A stretch of DNA of 64,000 nucleotides from Bordetella parapertussis (lineage in GTDB: Bacteria > Pseudomonadota > Gammaproteobacteria > Burkholderiales > SG8-41): NCBI GenBank assembly GCA_945861275.1, contig CAMATZ010000006.1:89591-153590 (forward strand), written 5' to 3'. The position numbers and the translations under genes were made by a program. A model generated the notes under the pieces. It saw only the letters and a list, made by a program, of their open reading frames with translations, was not told the DNA's origin and did no database searches. Below, piece after piece: positions 1 to 7,902 of this stretch. Position 1 is the stretch's first letter. Each line of letters starts with the position of its first letter.

Positions 1-2
1 AG

Positions 3-431
3 GGGCAGCATGAGCGTTTCTTCACCGCTATCGGTCGCCCGGATATTGCCAGGCAATCGTCACACAAAGAGCGGCGCGAGAATTACGCCGCGCAAACCAG
101 GATCGTCGAAGACATTATCGTCACCAAACCCGCGCAGGAGTGGGAAGATTTCCTGCAAAGCCGCCACGTGCCTGCGACGCGCACACGCAAGATCTCCGAG
201 TCGGTGAAAGACCCGCAACTCGCCACCCGCAACCTGTTCCACACCCATAAGAATGCGCCGGGCTACAGCAAAGACCTCACGGTGCCGGTGATGGCGTTCA
301 AGTTCGCGCACGGCGGCCCGCAGGTCACCTCGCCGCCACCGGGGTTCGGGCAGCACAACGACGAAGTGTTGGGGCAGTTGGGTTACAGCAAGGACGACAT
401 CAAGGCGATGCGTGCCGAGGGCGTGATTTAG
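3..431 (+). CDS. CaiB/BaiF CoA-transferase family protein, 3' end only
   Basis: This is the C-terminal part of a gene that begins before the window; the frame is open from base 3, so no start is visible. The residues resemble the end of family III CoA-transferases: a GRPDIA stretch, an EWEDFLQ helix, a VPATRTRKISESVKDPQLA segment, and then the terminal pattern where the substrate-entry region precedes GQHNDEVLGQLGY and a short helix. These enzymes move CoA between acyl-CoA and a free carboxylic acid. The catalytic Asp lies upstream, outside the window. Family assignment rests on the C-terminal pattern; the substrate cannot be told. Confidence 0.8.
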   Translation, partial: GQHERFFTAIGRPDIARQSSHKERRENYAAQTRIVEDIIVTKPAQEWEDFLQSRHVPATRTRKISESVKDPQLATRNLFHTHKNAPGYSKDLTVPVMAFKFAHGGPQVTSPPPGFGQHNDEVLGQLGYSKDDIKAMRAEGVI

Positions 432-438
432 TCCATGC

Positions 439-1053
439 TCAAATCGGCGTAGCGCTTACCGGCAATGCCGGCAATGGCAGCGCATGGCCTTCCGGCACCG
501 GCGTGCGCGCCACATTCATCACCAGCGCCAGCAGCCCGTAATAACCGGCGACGGCGAGTAGATCGATCACGCCTTGCTCGCCGAATTTTTTCACGCTACG
601 CGCGTACGTGGTATCGCTCACGCCTTTGTTGTTGAGGGCCTCGGTGAGAAAGTCATAGAGAATTTCTTCGTCTTCGGCCATGCCGGTGGGGCGGCGGCCT
701 TCGGCCACCGCGTCGGCGATTCCCGCTTTGAGTCCGGCTTCGACCGCCTGCCGGTAATGCGCCCACCACTCAAACTGCTGCGACCAGTAACGCGCGGCAA
801 TAATCGCGGCGAATTCGCCGAGACGTTTGTCGAGGGGGCACTGAAAGCGCAAATACTCGCCGACTTTCTGCACCCGATTCATTAACTCCGGGCTGCGCAG
901 CAGCGCGCTGAACGGCCCGCCCATGTGCTTGCGCGGGCCCGACATGACACCGTCGACGGCTGCTTTTTGCGCAGCACTCATTTGCGCTTCAGGGATAGGC
1001 CCCAAACGTACCGGGGCAACCTTGTAGTGCGCTTCTTGCGGCGGGTTGGACAT
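439..1053 (-). CDS. carboxymuconolactone decarboxylase (CMD/AhpD-like) family protein
   Basis: A 204-residue alpha-helical protein of the AhpD/CMD superfamily. The LGEFAAIIAARYWSQQFEWW segment followed by HYRQAVEAGLKAGIADAVAEGRRP matches the family core helix and the following turn. No CxxC peroxidase pair is present, so an AhpD-type alkylhydroperoxidase role is unlikely; a decarboxylase or hydrolase-like role on an organic acid is possible but not shown. The ATG at 1053 is preferred over an in-frame TTG one codon upstream. It lies 16 bases downstream of the DUF1993 gene on the same strand, so the two may be one operon. It converges on the CoA-transferase gene. Confidence 0.75.
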   Translation of the reverse strand: MSNPPQEAHYKVAPVRLGPIPEAQMSAAQKAAVDGVMSGPRKHMGGPFSALLRSPELMNRVQKVGEYLRFQCPLDKRLGEFAAIIAARYWSQQFEWWAHYRQAVEAGLKAGIADAVAEGRRPTGMAEDEEILYDFLTEALNNKGVSDTTYARSVKKFGEQGVIDLLAVAGYYGLLALVMNVARTPVPEGHALPLPALPVSATPI

Positions 1054-1069
1054 CAATTTCTTCGCGATA

Positions 1070-1576
1070 TCAAGCCATACCCATGAAGTTGCGCTTGCCT
1101 ATATCCACGCCATTGTGGCGCAGGATGGTGTAGGCGGTGGTGACGTGGAAATAAAAATTGGGCAGCGCACGTTTGAGCAACAAATCGATCCCGGTGAACG
1201 GCACTTCGCGATCCCCCATTTTCACGGTGACGGTCTTGTCTTCGCTGCCGTCCACCTGCGCCGGCTTGATGTTGTTGAGCCAGGTAACCGTGTTTTCCAC
1301 GCGGGCGGTAAGGTCAGCCAGGCTTTTTTCATTCATCTCGACTTTGGGCGCTTCAACGCCGGCGAGCAGCGCTATGCAATTGCGCGCGTGGTCGGTCGCG
1401 ACCTGCACCTGACGGGCGAAACTGAACATGTCAGGACTCAGCCGGTAACTCAGCAGGGTCGCCTCGTCGTACTTCTTTTCGCCGTAGAGTGCTTGTGCTT
1501 TTTTCAGCACGATGGCCATGCCTTCGAGGTGACGGACGAAGACGGGCAGGGAAATCTGGGACATAGATACAGCCAT
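1070..1576 (-). CDS. DUF1993 family protein
   Basis: A 168-residue protein matching the DUF1993 family in length and pattern. It starts with a MSQISLPVF/HLEGM segment, has the middle DMFSFARQVQVATDHARN helix, and a C-terminal PNFYFHVTTAYTILRHNGVDIGK stretch in which the histidines are conserved. The family has a four-helix DinB-like fold; its function is unknown. An AGGAGA ribosome-binding site lies six bases before the ATG. It probably leads the two-gene unit with the CMD-family gene downstream. Confidence 0.8.
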   Translation of the reverse strand: MAVSMSQISLPVFVRHLEGMAIVLKKAQALYGEKKYDEATLLSYRLSPDMFSFARQVQVATDHARNCIALLAGVEAPKVEMNEKSLADLTARVENTVTWLNNIKPAQVDGSEDKTVTVKMGDREVPFTGIDLLLKRALPNFYFHVTTAYTILRHNGVDIGKRNFMGMA

Positions 1577-1737
1577 GGTGGTTTCTCCTTGAGACGGGGT
1601 GATCGGGGTGGAGCAGACATTTTACCCGAAGCGTGGCATGGCGGAAGTGTGGAATAGTGGCGCGGGACTATCGCCCACCCGTTCTGCAATGCTAGAGTTC
1701 AGGCTCATGGTTCAAACCGTCACGAAAAAAATTCGTA

Positions 1738-1890
1738 TCTATTCAGCCTGAGTGCCAAATCAACTTCTTTCCCTCACCCCCTAGCCCCTCTCCCGGAGGG
1801 AGAGGGGGAACAAACCCTCGCCCTCCGGGAGAGGGTGGCGCGAAGCGCCGGGTGAGGGAGGTTTTTGACTTTTCGTTCACGCTGAATAGA
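1738..1890. repeat. REP-like palindrome of CTCTCCCGGAGGGAGAG type, in a larger imperfect palindrome
   Basis: The core at 1771-1858 reads CCCTCACCCC, CTCTCCCGGAGGGAGAG, then CCCTCGCCCTCCGGGAGAGG and ends GGGTGAGGG, so it holds nested inverted repeats. Its outer flanks, TCTATTCAGC at 1738-1747 and GCTGAATAGA at 1881-1890, are exact 10-base complements. Similar cores occur at 4844-4927 and 44767-44869. It fills most of the 342-base gap between DUF1993 and pyrE. I see no gene in the gap. Confidence 0.75.
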
Positions 1891-1918
1891 GACAAAATTT
1901 CAGCAAAGGGACACCGGC

Positions 1919-2620
1919 ATGGCACACGGCATTGGATTCACGGACAAAAAAGTGATGGCCGAACTTACGGCAAAAATGCTGATCGAGGTCGATGCCGTGC
2001 AGTTCATGGGTGACAAACCCTATATCTATACCTCGGGCCTTGCGAGTCCCGTGTATACCGATTGCCGACGGCTGATTTCGTTTCCGCGCGTGCGTCAGGC
2101 GCTGACGGATTTTGGTGTGGCGACGATGTATCGCGATGTCGGCTTTGAGCAATTCGACGCGGTGGCCGGCGGCGAGACCGCAGGCATTCCCTATGCGGCG
2201 TGGTTTGCCGATCGCATGATGTTGCCGATGCAATACGTGCGCAAGCAGGCCAAGGGTTTTGGCCGCAACGCGCAGATCGAAGGCGTGGTCAGCGAGGGCC
2301 AGCGCGTGCTGCTGGTGGAAGATCTCGCCACCGACGGCGGCAGCAAAGTAAATTTTTGCAAGGCGCTGCGTGCGGCGGGCGTCAAATGTGATCACGTGTT
2401 CGTGAATTTTTACTACAACATTTTCCCCGAAGGCGCGAAGCTGCTCGACGACATGGGCATCACCATGCACGCGCTGGCGACGTGGCAGGATGTGCTGGCG
2501 GTAGCAAAAGCCGCCAACACCTTCGATGCAAAAATGCTGGCGGAGGTGGAGAAGTTTATTCACGATCCGCGTGGGTGGTCGAAAGCGCATGGTGGAACTG
2601 CGGGTGCGAGTGGCGGATAA
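1919..2620 (+). CDS. pyrE: orotate phosphoribosyltransferase
   Basis: OPRTase joins orotate to PRPP to give OMP in pyrimidine synthesis. The protein has 233 residues. The phosphoribosyltransferase signature is [13 protein letters not shown] (about residues 129-141), with the two acidic residues and the glycine loop that bind PRPP. The upstream [12 protein letters not shown] and the conserved KQAKGFGR region, which supplies lysines in trans at the dimer interface, are also present. The ED-LATDGGS form of the loop is one I associate more with alphaproteobacterial PyrE than with the DDVITAGT form of enteric PyrE. AAAGGGA before the ATG is a plausible ribosome-binding site. pyrD follows 28 bases downstream. 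Confidence 0.92.
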   Translation: MAHGIGFTDKKVMAELTAKMLIEVDAVQFMGDKPYIYTSGLASPVYTDCRRLISFPRVRQALTDFGVATMYRDVGFEQFDAVAGGETAGIPYAAWFADRMMLPMQYVRKQAKGFGRNAQIEGVVSEGQRVLLVEDLATDGGSKVNFCKALRAAGVKCDHVFVNFYYNIFPEGAKLLDDMGITMHALATWQDVLAVAKAANTFDAKMLAEVEKFIHDPRGWSKAHGGTAGASGG

Positions 2621-2648
2621 AACGTAATAAAAACAAATAGTTATATCA

Positions 2649-3755
2649 ATGCTACGTTATGGCGCCGTCAGGCCCTTACTGCACCTGCTGTCCCCCGAAG
2701 CCGCGCACCGCGTCGCTCTGTGGGCGCTGAAAAAAGGTTTTGCAGGCAGCGCAATTGAAGCGGACGATCCAGTGCTTGCCGCGCGCGCGTGGGGCTTGTC
2801 CTTCCCCAATCCCATAGGTCTGGCCGCGGGCTTTGACAAAGATGCCGAGGTGATGGACGCGATGCTGGCGCTCGGTTTTGGTTTTGTCGAAGCCGGCAGT
2901 GTGACGCCGCTGCCGCAGCCGGGCAATCCGCGGCCGCGTTTGTTCCGGCTGGATGAGGATTACGCGGTGATCAATCGCTTCGGTTTCAACAGCAAAGGCC
3001 TTGCGTATTTTGTTGAAAAACTTAAAGCGCGCCCACGTACGGCTGGCGCAGGCATCGTCGGCGCCAACGTCGGCAAAAATCGCGATGCCACTGACGCGGC
3101 GGCGGATTACGCCACCGGCATCTCGAAACTATGTGCGCTGGCGGATTATCTGGTGTGCAATGTGTCGTCGCCGAATACCCCGGGGCTGCGCAGCTTGCAG
3201 GCGCGCGTACAGATCGATGAACTGATTCAGCGTGTGCTCGAAGCGCGCTATAACGCAGCGCCCGACAAGAATAATTTGCCGCCGCTGCTGGCCAAAGTCG
3301 GCCCCGATCTGGATCAGGCGCAGTTGCAGGATATTGCCGAAGTGGCGCTGGCCAGCAAAATCGACGGGCTGATAGTCGGCAACACCACCGTGTCGCGCCC
3401 GCCGCTGCGCAGCCGTCACGCGAATGAAAGCGGTGGCCTGTCGGGCCCGCCGCTGATGACGCTGGCCACAGCTTGTCTATCCAGTATGTATCGGCTGACC
3501 GGCGGGAAAATTCCAATTATCGGCTGCGGCGGCGTGAGCAGCGGTGCGGACGCCTATGCCAGGATCCGTGCCGGCGCGTCACTGGTGCAACTGTATTCTG
3601 CGCTGGTTTTTCACGGCCCCGAGCTGGTCGTGCGCTTGAAGCGTGAACTGGCGGCGTGCCTGCACAGCGGCGGGTTTAAATCGGTAGCGGATGCGGTGGG
3701 CGCGGATCATCGGCCTGCGCGTGAGGCCTATGCTAAAATCGGCCCCCGCGTTTAA
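2649..3755 (+). CDS. pyrD: dihydroorotate dehydrogenase (quinone), class 2
   Basis: Oxidises dihydroorotate to orotate with FMN and passes electrons to the quinone pool at the inner membrane. At 368 residues it has the class 2 length, with an amphipathic N-terminal helix (about 1-35) that reaches quinone. Visible motifs are NPIGLAAGFDKDAE (FMN-binding), NRFGFNSKG, ANVGKN, and NVSSPNTPGLRSLQ, which holds the catalytic Ser of class 2 enzymes. IDGLIVGNTT, GGLSGPPL and the phosphate-binding IIGCGGVSSGADAYARI complete the barrel. It sits directly after pyrE, which provides the preceding logic of an OMP-synthesis pair, and 22 bases before the tRNA gene. Confidence 0.95.
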   Translation: MLRYGAVRPLLHLLSPEAAHRVALWALKKGFAGSAIEADDPVLAARAWGLSFPNPIGLAAGFDKDAEVMDAMLALGFGFVEAGSVTPLPQPGNPRPRLFRLDEDYAVINRFGFNSKGLAYFVEKLKARPRTAGAGIVGANVGKNRDATDAAADYATGISKLCALADYLVCNVSSPNTPGLRSLQARVQIDELIQRVLEARYNAAPDKNNLPPLLAKVGPDLDQAQLQDIAEVALASKIDGLIVGNTTVSRPPLRSRHANESGGLSGPPLMTLATACLSSMYRLTGGKIPIIGCGGVSSGADAYARIRAGASLVQLYSALVFHGPELVVRLKRELAACLHSGGFKSVADAVGADHRPAREAYAKIGPRV

Positions 3756-3777
3756 GTGCTGACGCGATTTCTGTTAC

Positions 3778-3853
3778 GCCGTTGTAGCTCAGCTGGTAGA
3801 GCAGGCGCTTCGTAAGCGTCAGGTCGGGGGTTCGATTCCCTCCAACGGCACCA
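3778..3853 (+). tRNA. tRNA-Thr (anticodon CGT)
   Basis: A complete 76-nt cloverleaf including an encoded CCA. The acceptor GCCGTTG pairs with CAACGGC. The D stem is GCTC/GAGC. The anticodon stem is GGCGC/GCGTC with loop TTCGTAA, giving anticodon CGT, which reads ACG (Thr). The T stem is GGGGG/CCCTC with loop TTCGATT. The discriminator base is A. No integrase gene or repeated tRNA 3' end follows, so it does not look like a used attachment site. Confidence 0.95.
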
Positions 3854-4072
3854 CTACTCGCGGTGACGCCTAATGTCAGGTCATTCGCCAACTGTGGCTG
3901 CGCGATAGTGGTGCAGTGAATGCAAAATCGCTCACGTGCCGCCGCCGATTTACCGTTTGTCGCTGATAGACGGCTACCCTAACAAACTTTATTTACGTAG
4001 AATATCGTATTGGTTCGGCGGCAGATTACGGTTTTGAGTAACCCGTGTGTTGTAGAGGAGTTTATTGCAATC

Positions 4073-4798
4073 ATGGATGCGCCTGGTACTTTGGAATCCA
4101 CCGACTTTCTGGTTCGTTCCAGATTAGAGGTGATGCGCTTGCTCAACCGCATCATGGAAGGCGGCGCGGCGATTTCGATCCATTTTCTGCATAGCGCTCA
4201 TGTTGCAGTCAGCGCTGTGATTGATGTGGACGAACCCGGCAACCGGCTACTGCTGGAGTGTCCGCCCGATTGGCACAGCAGTTTGAGTGGTAATACGAGT
4301 GCCGCTAGTGGAGACGATCGCAGCGGCAGCATAATGCTGGCGTGCATGCTTGACGCGGCAAAAATCCAGTTTCAGGCCGGTGCTGTCGAGATGGCCGATA
4401 TCGATGGCACACCCGTGTTGAGTTTAAAAATTCCCGATTTCATGTGGTGCTTTCAACGGCGCCGCGACCCGCGTTACAGTGTGGTTGGGCTGAAGATCGC
4501 GCTGAGCCTGGGGTTTCTGGAGTCCGATGCGGAGATTGCCGATATCGGCAAGGGCGGCGTCGGGTTGTTGAATTGCGACAGCGAATTGAAGCTGGAAGAG
4601 GGCGAGGCGTTGAGCGGCTGCGCCATTGCACTGCCCGGCGTAGGCCAGATCACGGTTGATTTAACCGTGCAACATCAGGTGCCGATGCAGTTGCCTGATG
4701 GCCGGCAGGTCATGCGCGTGGGCTGCCAATTTACCGGAATCGACGACAGCACGCAGCAGTTGATTACACACTATCTGGCGGCGTTGACCGAGGCGTGA
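4073..4798 (+). CDS. YcgR-like c-di-GMP-binding PilZ protein
   Basis: A flagellar-brake-type protein of 241 residues with an N-terminal YcgR-N-like beta domain (about 10-120) and a C-terminal PilZ domain (about 125-240). The PilZ entry motif RRRDPRY gives the RxxxR that binds c-di-GMP. The second motif, normally D/NxSxxG, reads DIGKGG here, with Gly in place of Ser, so binding may be weakened. GAGGAG lies 12 bases before the chosen ATG. An in-frame TTG at 4010 would add 21 unlike residues and is not favoured. No flagellar genes are nearby. The two other c-di-GMP proteins in the window are at 17.1 and 31.6 kb. Confidence 0.78.
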   Translation: MDAPGTLESTDFLVRSRLEVMRLLNRIMEGGAAISIHFLHSAHVAVSAVIDVDEPGNRLLLECPPDWHSSLSGNTSAASGDDRSGSIMLACMLDAAKIQFQAGAVEMADIDGTPVLSLKIPDFMWCFQRRRDPRYSVVGLKIALSLGFLESDAEIADIGKGGVGLLNCDSELKLEEGEALSGCAIALPGVGQITVDLTVQHQVPMQLPDGRQVMRVGCQFTGIDDSTQQLITHYLAALTEA

Positions 4799-4827
4799 CG
4801 CGCTGGCATTATTGAGAACACAGCTTT

Positions 4828-5004
4828 ACCGCAAAGCCGCCATCCCTCATCCCCGACCCTTCTCCCGGAGGGAGAAGGGAGGCTCAAGCTTCCTCTCTCC
4901 CTTTGGGAGAGAGGTCAGGAGTGAGGGTTCGACGCAAAGGAAACGCAAAGAAAAACCAGAACTTCTTTGCGTGGTTTTCTTTGCGTTTTTGCGTCTTTGC
5001 GGTT
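4828..5004. repeat. CGCAAAG-type palindromic repeat apparently interrupted by a REP element
   Basis: The outer part is built of CGCAAAG/CTTTGCG words (ACCGCAAAG at 4828; GACGCAAAGG to TCTTTGCGG at 4931-5003) forming a large stem. It matches the uninterrupted copy at 41686-41801. Between the first CGCAAAG word and the rest lies a REP-type palindrome at 4844-4927 (CCCTCATCCCC, CTTCTCCCGGAGGGAGAAG, GAGTGAGGG). The arrangement suggests one repeat inserted into the other. The SDR stop codon lies immediately after. Confidence 0.65.
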
Positions 5005-5014
5005 CGCAGTGGGG

Positions 5015-5788
5015 TTACAGCACGCCCGAAACGCCACCGTCCAGGTTGATGGAGGTGCCGGTGACGTAACTCGCCGCTGACGACGCCAAAAACACTATCG
5101 CGTTGGCGGCTTCCTCAGCCTCACCGAAGCGCTGCATCGGAATTGTCTTCGATTCTTCGTTGTAATATTTTTCGGGGCTGCGGCCTTCACGCACCATGCG
5201 CCGCTCGTGCTGGCCGGATTTAATTTTGCCGATGCACACCGTGTTCACCAGAATATTATCCGGCGCGTATTCCTTGGACAACGATTTGGTCAGCACCAGT
5301 CCGGCTGCGCGCGACATGGATGTCGGCATGGAGCCCGCGCCCGGCTGTTTGGCGCTGGAGATGGTGATATTGATGACGCGTCCGCCACCGCGTTTTTTCA
5401 TTTCCGGTATGGCGCGTTTGGTGCAGCGTATGGCGCCAAATACTTTGAGTTCAATATCGTCGTGCCATTTCTGTTCGTCGATTTCGAGGAAGTTGCCGCG
5501 CAGAGAAGTGCCCGCATTGTTAAGCAGAATATCGATGCCGCCAAACTGCTTGATCACCGCGTCAAAGAAGCGCTCGATATCGGCGGCCTTGCTCATGTCG
5601 GCTGACATGGCCAGCACTTCACCGCCCAACTTGCGAATCTCCGCCGCGGTTTGGTCGAGTTTTTCCTGGCCACGCGCGCAAATGGCCACTTTTGCGCCTT
5701 CGCGCGCGAGTTGCAGCGCGGTGGCGCGGCCTATGCCGTCGCTGCCGCCGGTGATAACGGCAATTTTGCCTTTCAATCCTAAATCCAT
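5015..5788 (-). CDS. SDR-family oxidoreductase-like protein with altered catalytic residues
   Basis: A 257-residue Rossmann protein with the classical SDR frame: TGGSDGIGRA nucleotide-binding motif (about 13-22), NNAG (about 91-94), a catalytic-type SS near 146, and the C-terminal GTSINLDGG. The usual YxxxK catalytic motif is not found. The aligned segment reads PTSMSRAAG, so Thr stands where Tyr is expected and Arg where Lys is expected. It may still bind NAD(P) but is unlikely to work as an ordinary alcohol dehydrogenase/ketoreductase. GGAGA precedes the ATG by about seven bases. It stands alone, divergent from the HtrA-like gene. Confidence 0.8.
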   Translation of the reverse strand: MDLGLKGKIAVITGGSDGIGRATALQLAREGAKVAICARGQEKLDQTAAEIRKLGGEVLAMSADMSKAADIERFFDAVIKQFGGIDILLNNAGTSLRGNFLEIDEQKWHDDIELKVFGAIRCTKRAIPEMKKRGGGRVINITISSAKQPGAGSMPTSMSRAAGLVLTKSLSKEYAPDNILVNTVCIGKIKSGQHERRMVREGRSPEKYYNEESKTIPMQRFGEAEEAANAIVFLASSAASYVTGTSINLDGGVSGVL

Positions 5789-5980
5789 TTGGAGTCTCCT
5801 GTAATGCTGTGAACGATGTGAACCATTGCAATGTGAATTGCTGCGCTTGCTGAAGAATTCCGGCGCAAGCAGGCGGCATTCTAGCGTGATTTTCGGCTGG
5901 GCTTACCAAACGCGGGAATTCGTCGTAGCATAGCCTTATGCGTGCGGGACTATCCTTGCAACCGCCGCCCGGAGATCCGC

Positions 5981-7027
5981 GTGAACATTTTATGCCGTTA
6001 CACCTGCAAGTTTGCCAGCGCGCTTGCGCTATCGCTGCTGGGCGCCGTGCCGCTGTATGCGCAGGAAGTTAACCCAGGGGGGGCGCCCGACACGCAGGCC
6101 GCTCCCGCCCCGCGCGGCAAGCCGAGTCTCACCGTCGATGCGTTGTCGGTGGTGCGCGTGCGGGCGCAGGCGTCGGCCAATGCCAGAAGCGGCCGCTCGC
6201 TGGGAAGAAACCGCGAAGGCACCGGCGTGGTTATCGATTCCAGCGGCCTGGTGCTGACCATCGGCTACCTGATTACGGAAGCGGAAAAAATAGAACTGAG
6301 CACCGCCGACGGCAAAGTGTACCCCGCCACCGTGGTGGGTTTCGATAACGCAACCGGGCTCGGGCTGTTGAAATCGCTGGTGCCGGTGCCGGTGAAGCCC
6401 ATCGACATGGGTTTGTCGTCGGATACCAAAGAGCGCGACATGGTGCTGATTGTCGGCTTTGATGGCGTGGCGCCCGCGTACGTGGTATCGAAGCGGCAGT
6501 TCGTCGGCTACTGGGAATATTTGCTCGACGAGGCGATTTATACTGCGCCTGCGACAGTGAACTGGCAGGGCGCGGCGCTGGTGAGCAAGGAAGGCAAGCT
6601 GCTCGGCATCGGCTCGCTGGCGGTGGGTGACGCCATGGGCGCCAGCGGCGGGGTGCCGGGCAATATGTTCGTGCCCATTGATTTACTGAAACCCGTGATC
6701 GGCGATCTCGTTGCCAATGGCCGCTCCACCACGCAGCCGCGTCCGTGGCTGGGCGTGACCTCGCAGGAAGTCGGCGGCAATCTGCTGGTGGTGCGGGTGT
6801 CACCCGAGGGTCCGGCCGATGAAGCGGGTTTGAAAGCGGGCGATATCATCGTCGGCATTGCGGGCGATGGCATCAAGGGCCAGGCGGATTTTTATATGCG
6901 CTTGTGGAAGACCGGCAACGCCGGTGTCGAAGTCGTGCTCGATGTGCTGCGCGGCAATCGCGTCGAAAACGTGAGCATCAAGAGCGCCGACCGCAACAGC
7001 TATTTTCGGACGAACGCTACCTACTGA
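5981..7027 (+). CDS. HtrA/DegP-like (S1C) pseudoprotease with PDZ domain
   Basis: A periplasmic protein of 348 residues with a signal peptide ending near AVPLYAQ, a trypsin-fold domain (about 70-245) and one C-terminal PDZ domain (about 250-345, with PWLGV, GPADEAGLKAGDIIVGI). The fold motifs of DegP-type proteases are clear, but all three catalytic residues are replaced. His of TNxHV is Tyr (VLTIGYLI). Asp of the DLALL motif is Gly (TGLGLL). Ser of GNSGG is Gln (NWQGAAL). A non-proteolytic chaperone, adaptor or ligand-binding role is inferred. The GTG at 5981 with GGAGA five bases upstream is preferred over a more distal GTG at 5942, which would put residues before the leader. Confidence 0.82.
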   Translation: MNILCRYTCKFASALALSLLGAVPLYAQEVNPGGAPDTQAAPAPRGKPSLTVDALSVVRVRAQASANARSGRSLGRNREGTGVVIDSSGLVLTIGYLITEAEKIELSTADGKVYPATVVGFDNATGLGLLKSLVPVPVKPIDMGLSSDTKERDMVLIVGFDGVAPAYVVSKRQFVGYWEYLLDEAIYTAPATVNWQGAALVSKEGKLLGIGSLAVGDAMGASGGVPGNMFVPIDLLKPVIGDLVANGRSTTQPRPWLGVTSQEVGGNLLVVRVSPEGPADEAGLKAGDIIVGIAGDGIKGQADFYMRLWKTGNAGVEVVLDVLRGNRVENVSIKSADRNSYFRTNATY

Positions 7028-7135
7028 GTCACTAATCGTCACTGCGGTGTAACGTGCGCTTGTGTTGGGCTTCGCAAGCTCAGCCCATACAACTTATGCC
7101 TCATTTTGCGCGGGAGAGGATCCAGCCATCGCGCG

Positions 7136-7900
7136 TTATTTTGGCCGCTGTCCCTGTGCAAAGCGTTCCAGCAATTCACCCCGTTCGGGCGCAGCCACTG
7201 CCTGCTGCAAAAGCTTTTCTTCGACTTCGATGCCAGCGCCGAGCGGAATATTCAACGCCTGGCGTATCGCCTCTTTCGCCATCGCCACCGCGGTGGGCGG
7301 GCGCGTCGCAAGTTCTTTTGCGATGGCGCGCGCGGTGTCCAGCACATCGGCTGCGGCAACCACATGCGTGACCAGACCCATCGCCAACATTTCGCGCGCT
7401 GAAATACGATGCCCGTTCAGAATAATCCAGCGCGCCCGCACTGGACCGACCAAACGTGGCAGCAACTGTGTGCCCCAGCCGCCGGGGATGCCGCCCCATT
7501 GCACTTCGGGCAACCAAAACTGCGCCGACTCGGATGCCACCACCGCGTCGCCGAGCAACGACAATTCGAAACCACCTCCGGCGGCGTGACCATTCACCGC
7601 GATCACCAGCGGTTTGGAAAATTGCGCGAGTTCATGCCAAAACTGCAGCAGCGGCACGCGAAATTCCGCATCCTTGCCCGGATGTTCGCGCCGCTCTTTT
7701 AAATCCGCGCCCGCGCAAAACACATCACCTTCGCCGGTGAGCAGCAGCGCACGCGCGTTGGCGTCCGACGAAATCTGTGCCAATACATCGCGCAATTCGG
7801 CGATCAGTGTTTTGTTGAGCGCGTTTTTTGCTGCGGCACGCGCCAGCTTCAGTATCACCACGTCGCCGTCGTGGCCCACCAAGAGGTGCTGATAACTCAT
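7136..7900 (-). CDS. enoyl-CoA hydratase/isomerase family protein
   Basis: A 254-residue crotonase-fold protein. The oxyanion-hole region NGHAAGGGFELSLLGD and the downstream PEVQWGGIPGGWGTQLL place glutamates at both positions used for hydration in enoyl-CoA hydratases. The GEGDVFCAGADLKE strand, which forms the other part of the oxyanion hole, is intact. It follows the acyl-CoA dehydrogenase stop codon by two bases on the same strand, so the pair probably carries out successive dehydrogenation and hydration of one acyl-CoA. The exact substrate cannot be read from sequence. Confidence 0.88.
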   Translation of the reverse strand: MSYQHLLVGHDGDVVILKLARAAAKNALNKTLIAELRDVLAQISSDANARALLLTGEGDVFCAGADLKERREHPGKDAEFRVPLLQFWHELAQFSKPLVIAVNGHAAGGGFELSLLGDAVVASESAQFWLPEVQWGGIPGGWGTQLLPRLVGPVRARWIILNGHRISAREMLAMGLVTHVVAAADVLDTARAIAKELATRPPTAVAMAKEAIRQALNIPLGAGIEVEEKLLQQAVAAPERGELLERFAQGQRPK

Positions 7901-7902
7901 AC

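Noticed and set aside
3778..4072. tRNA-Thr as attachment site of a genomic island
   Set aside because: No integrase gene, no repeat of the tRNA 3' end and no change in gene type follows.
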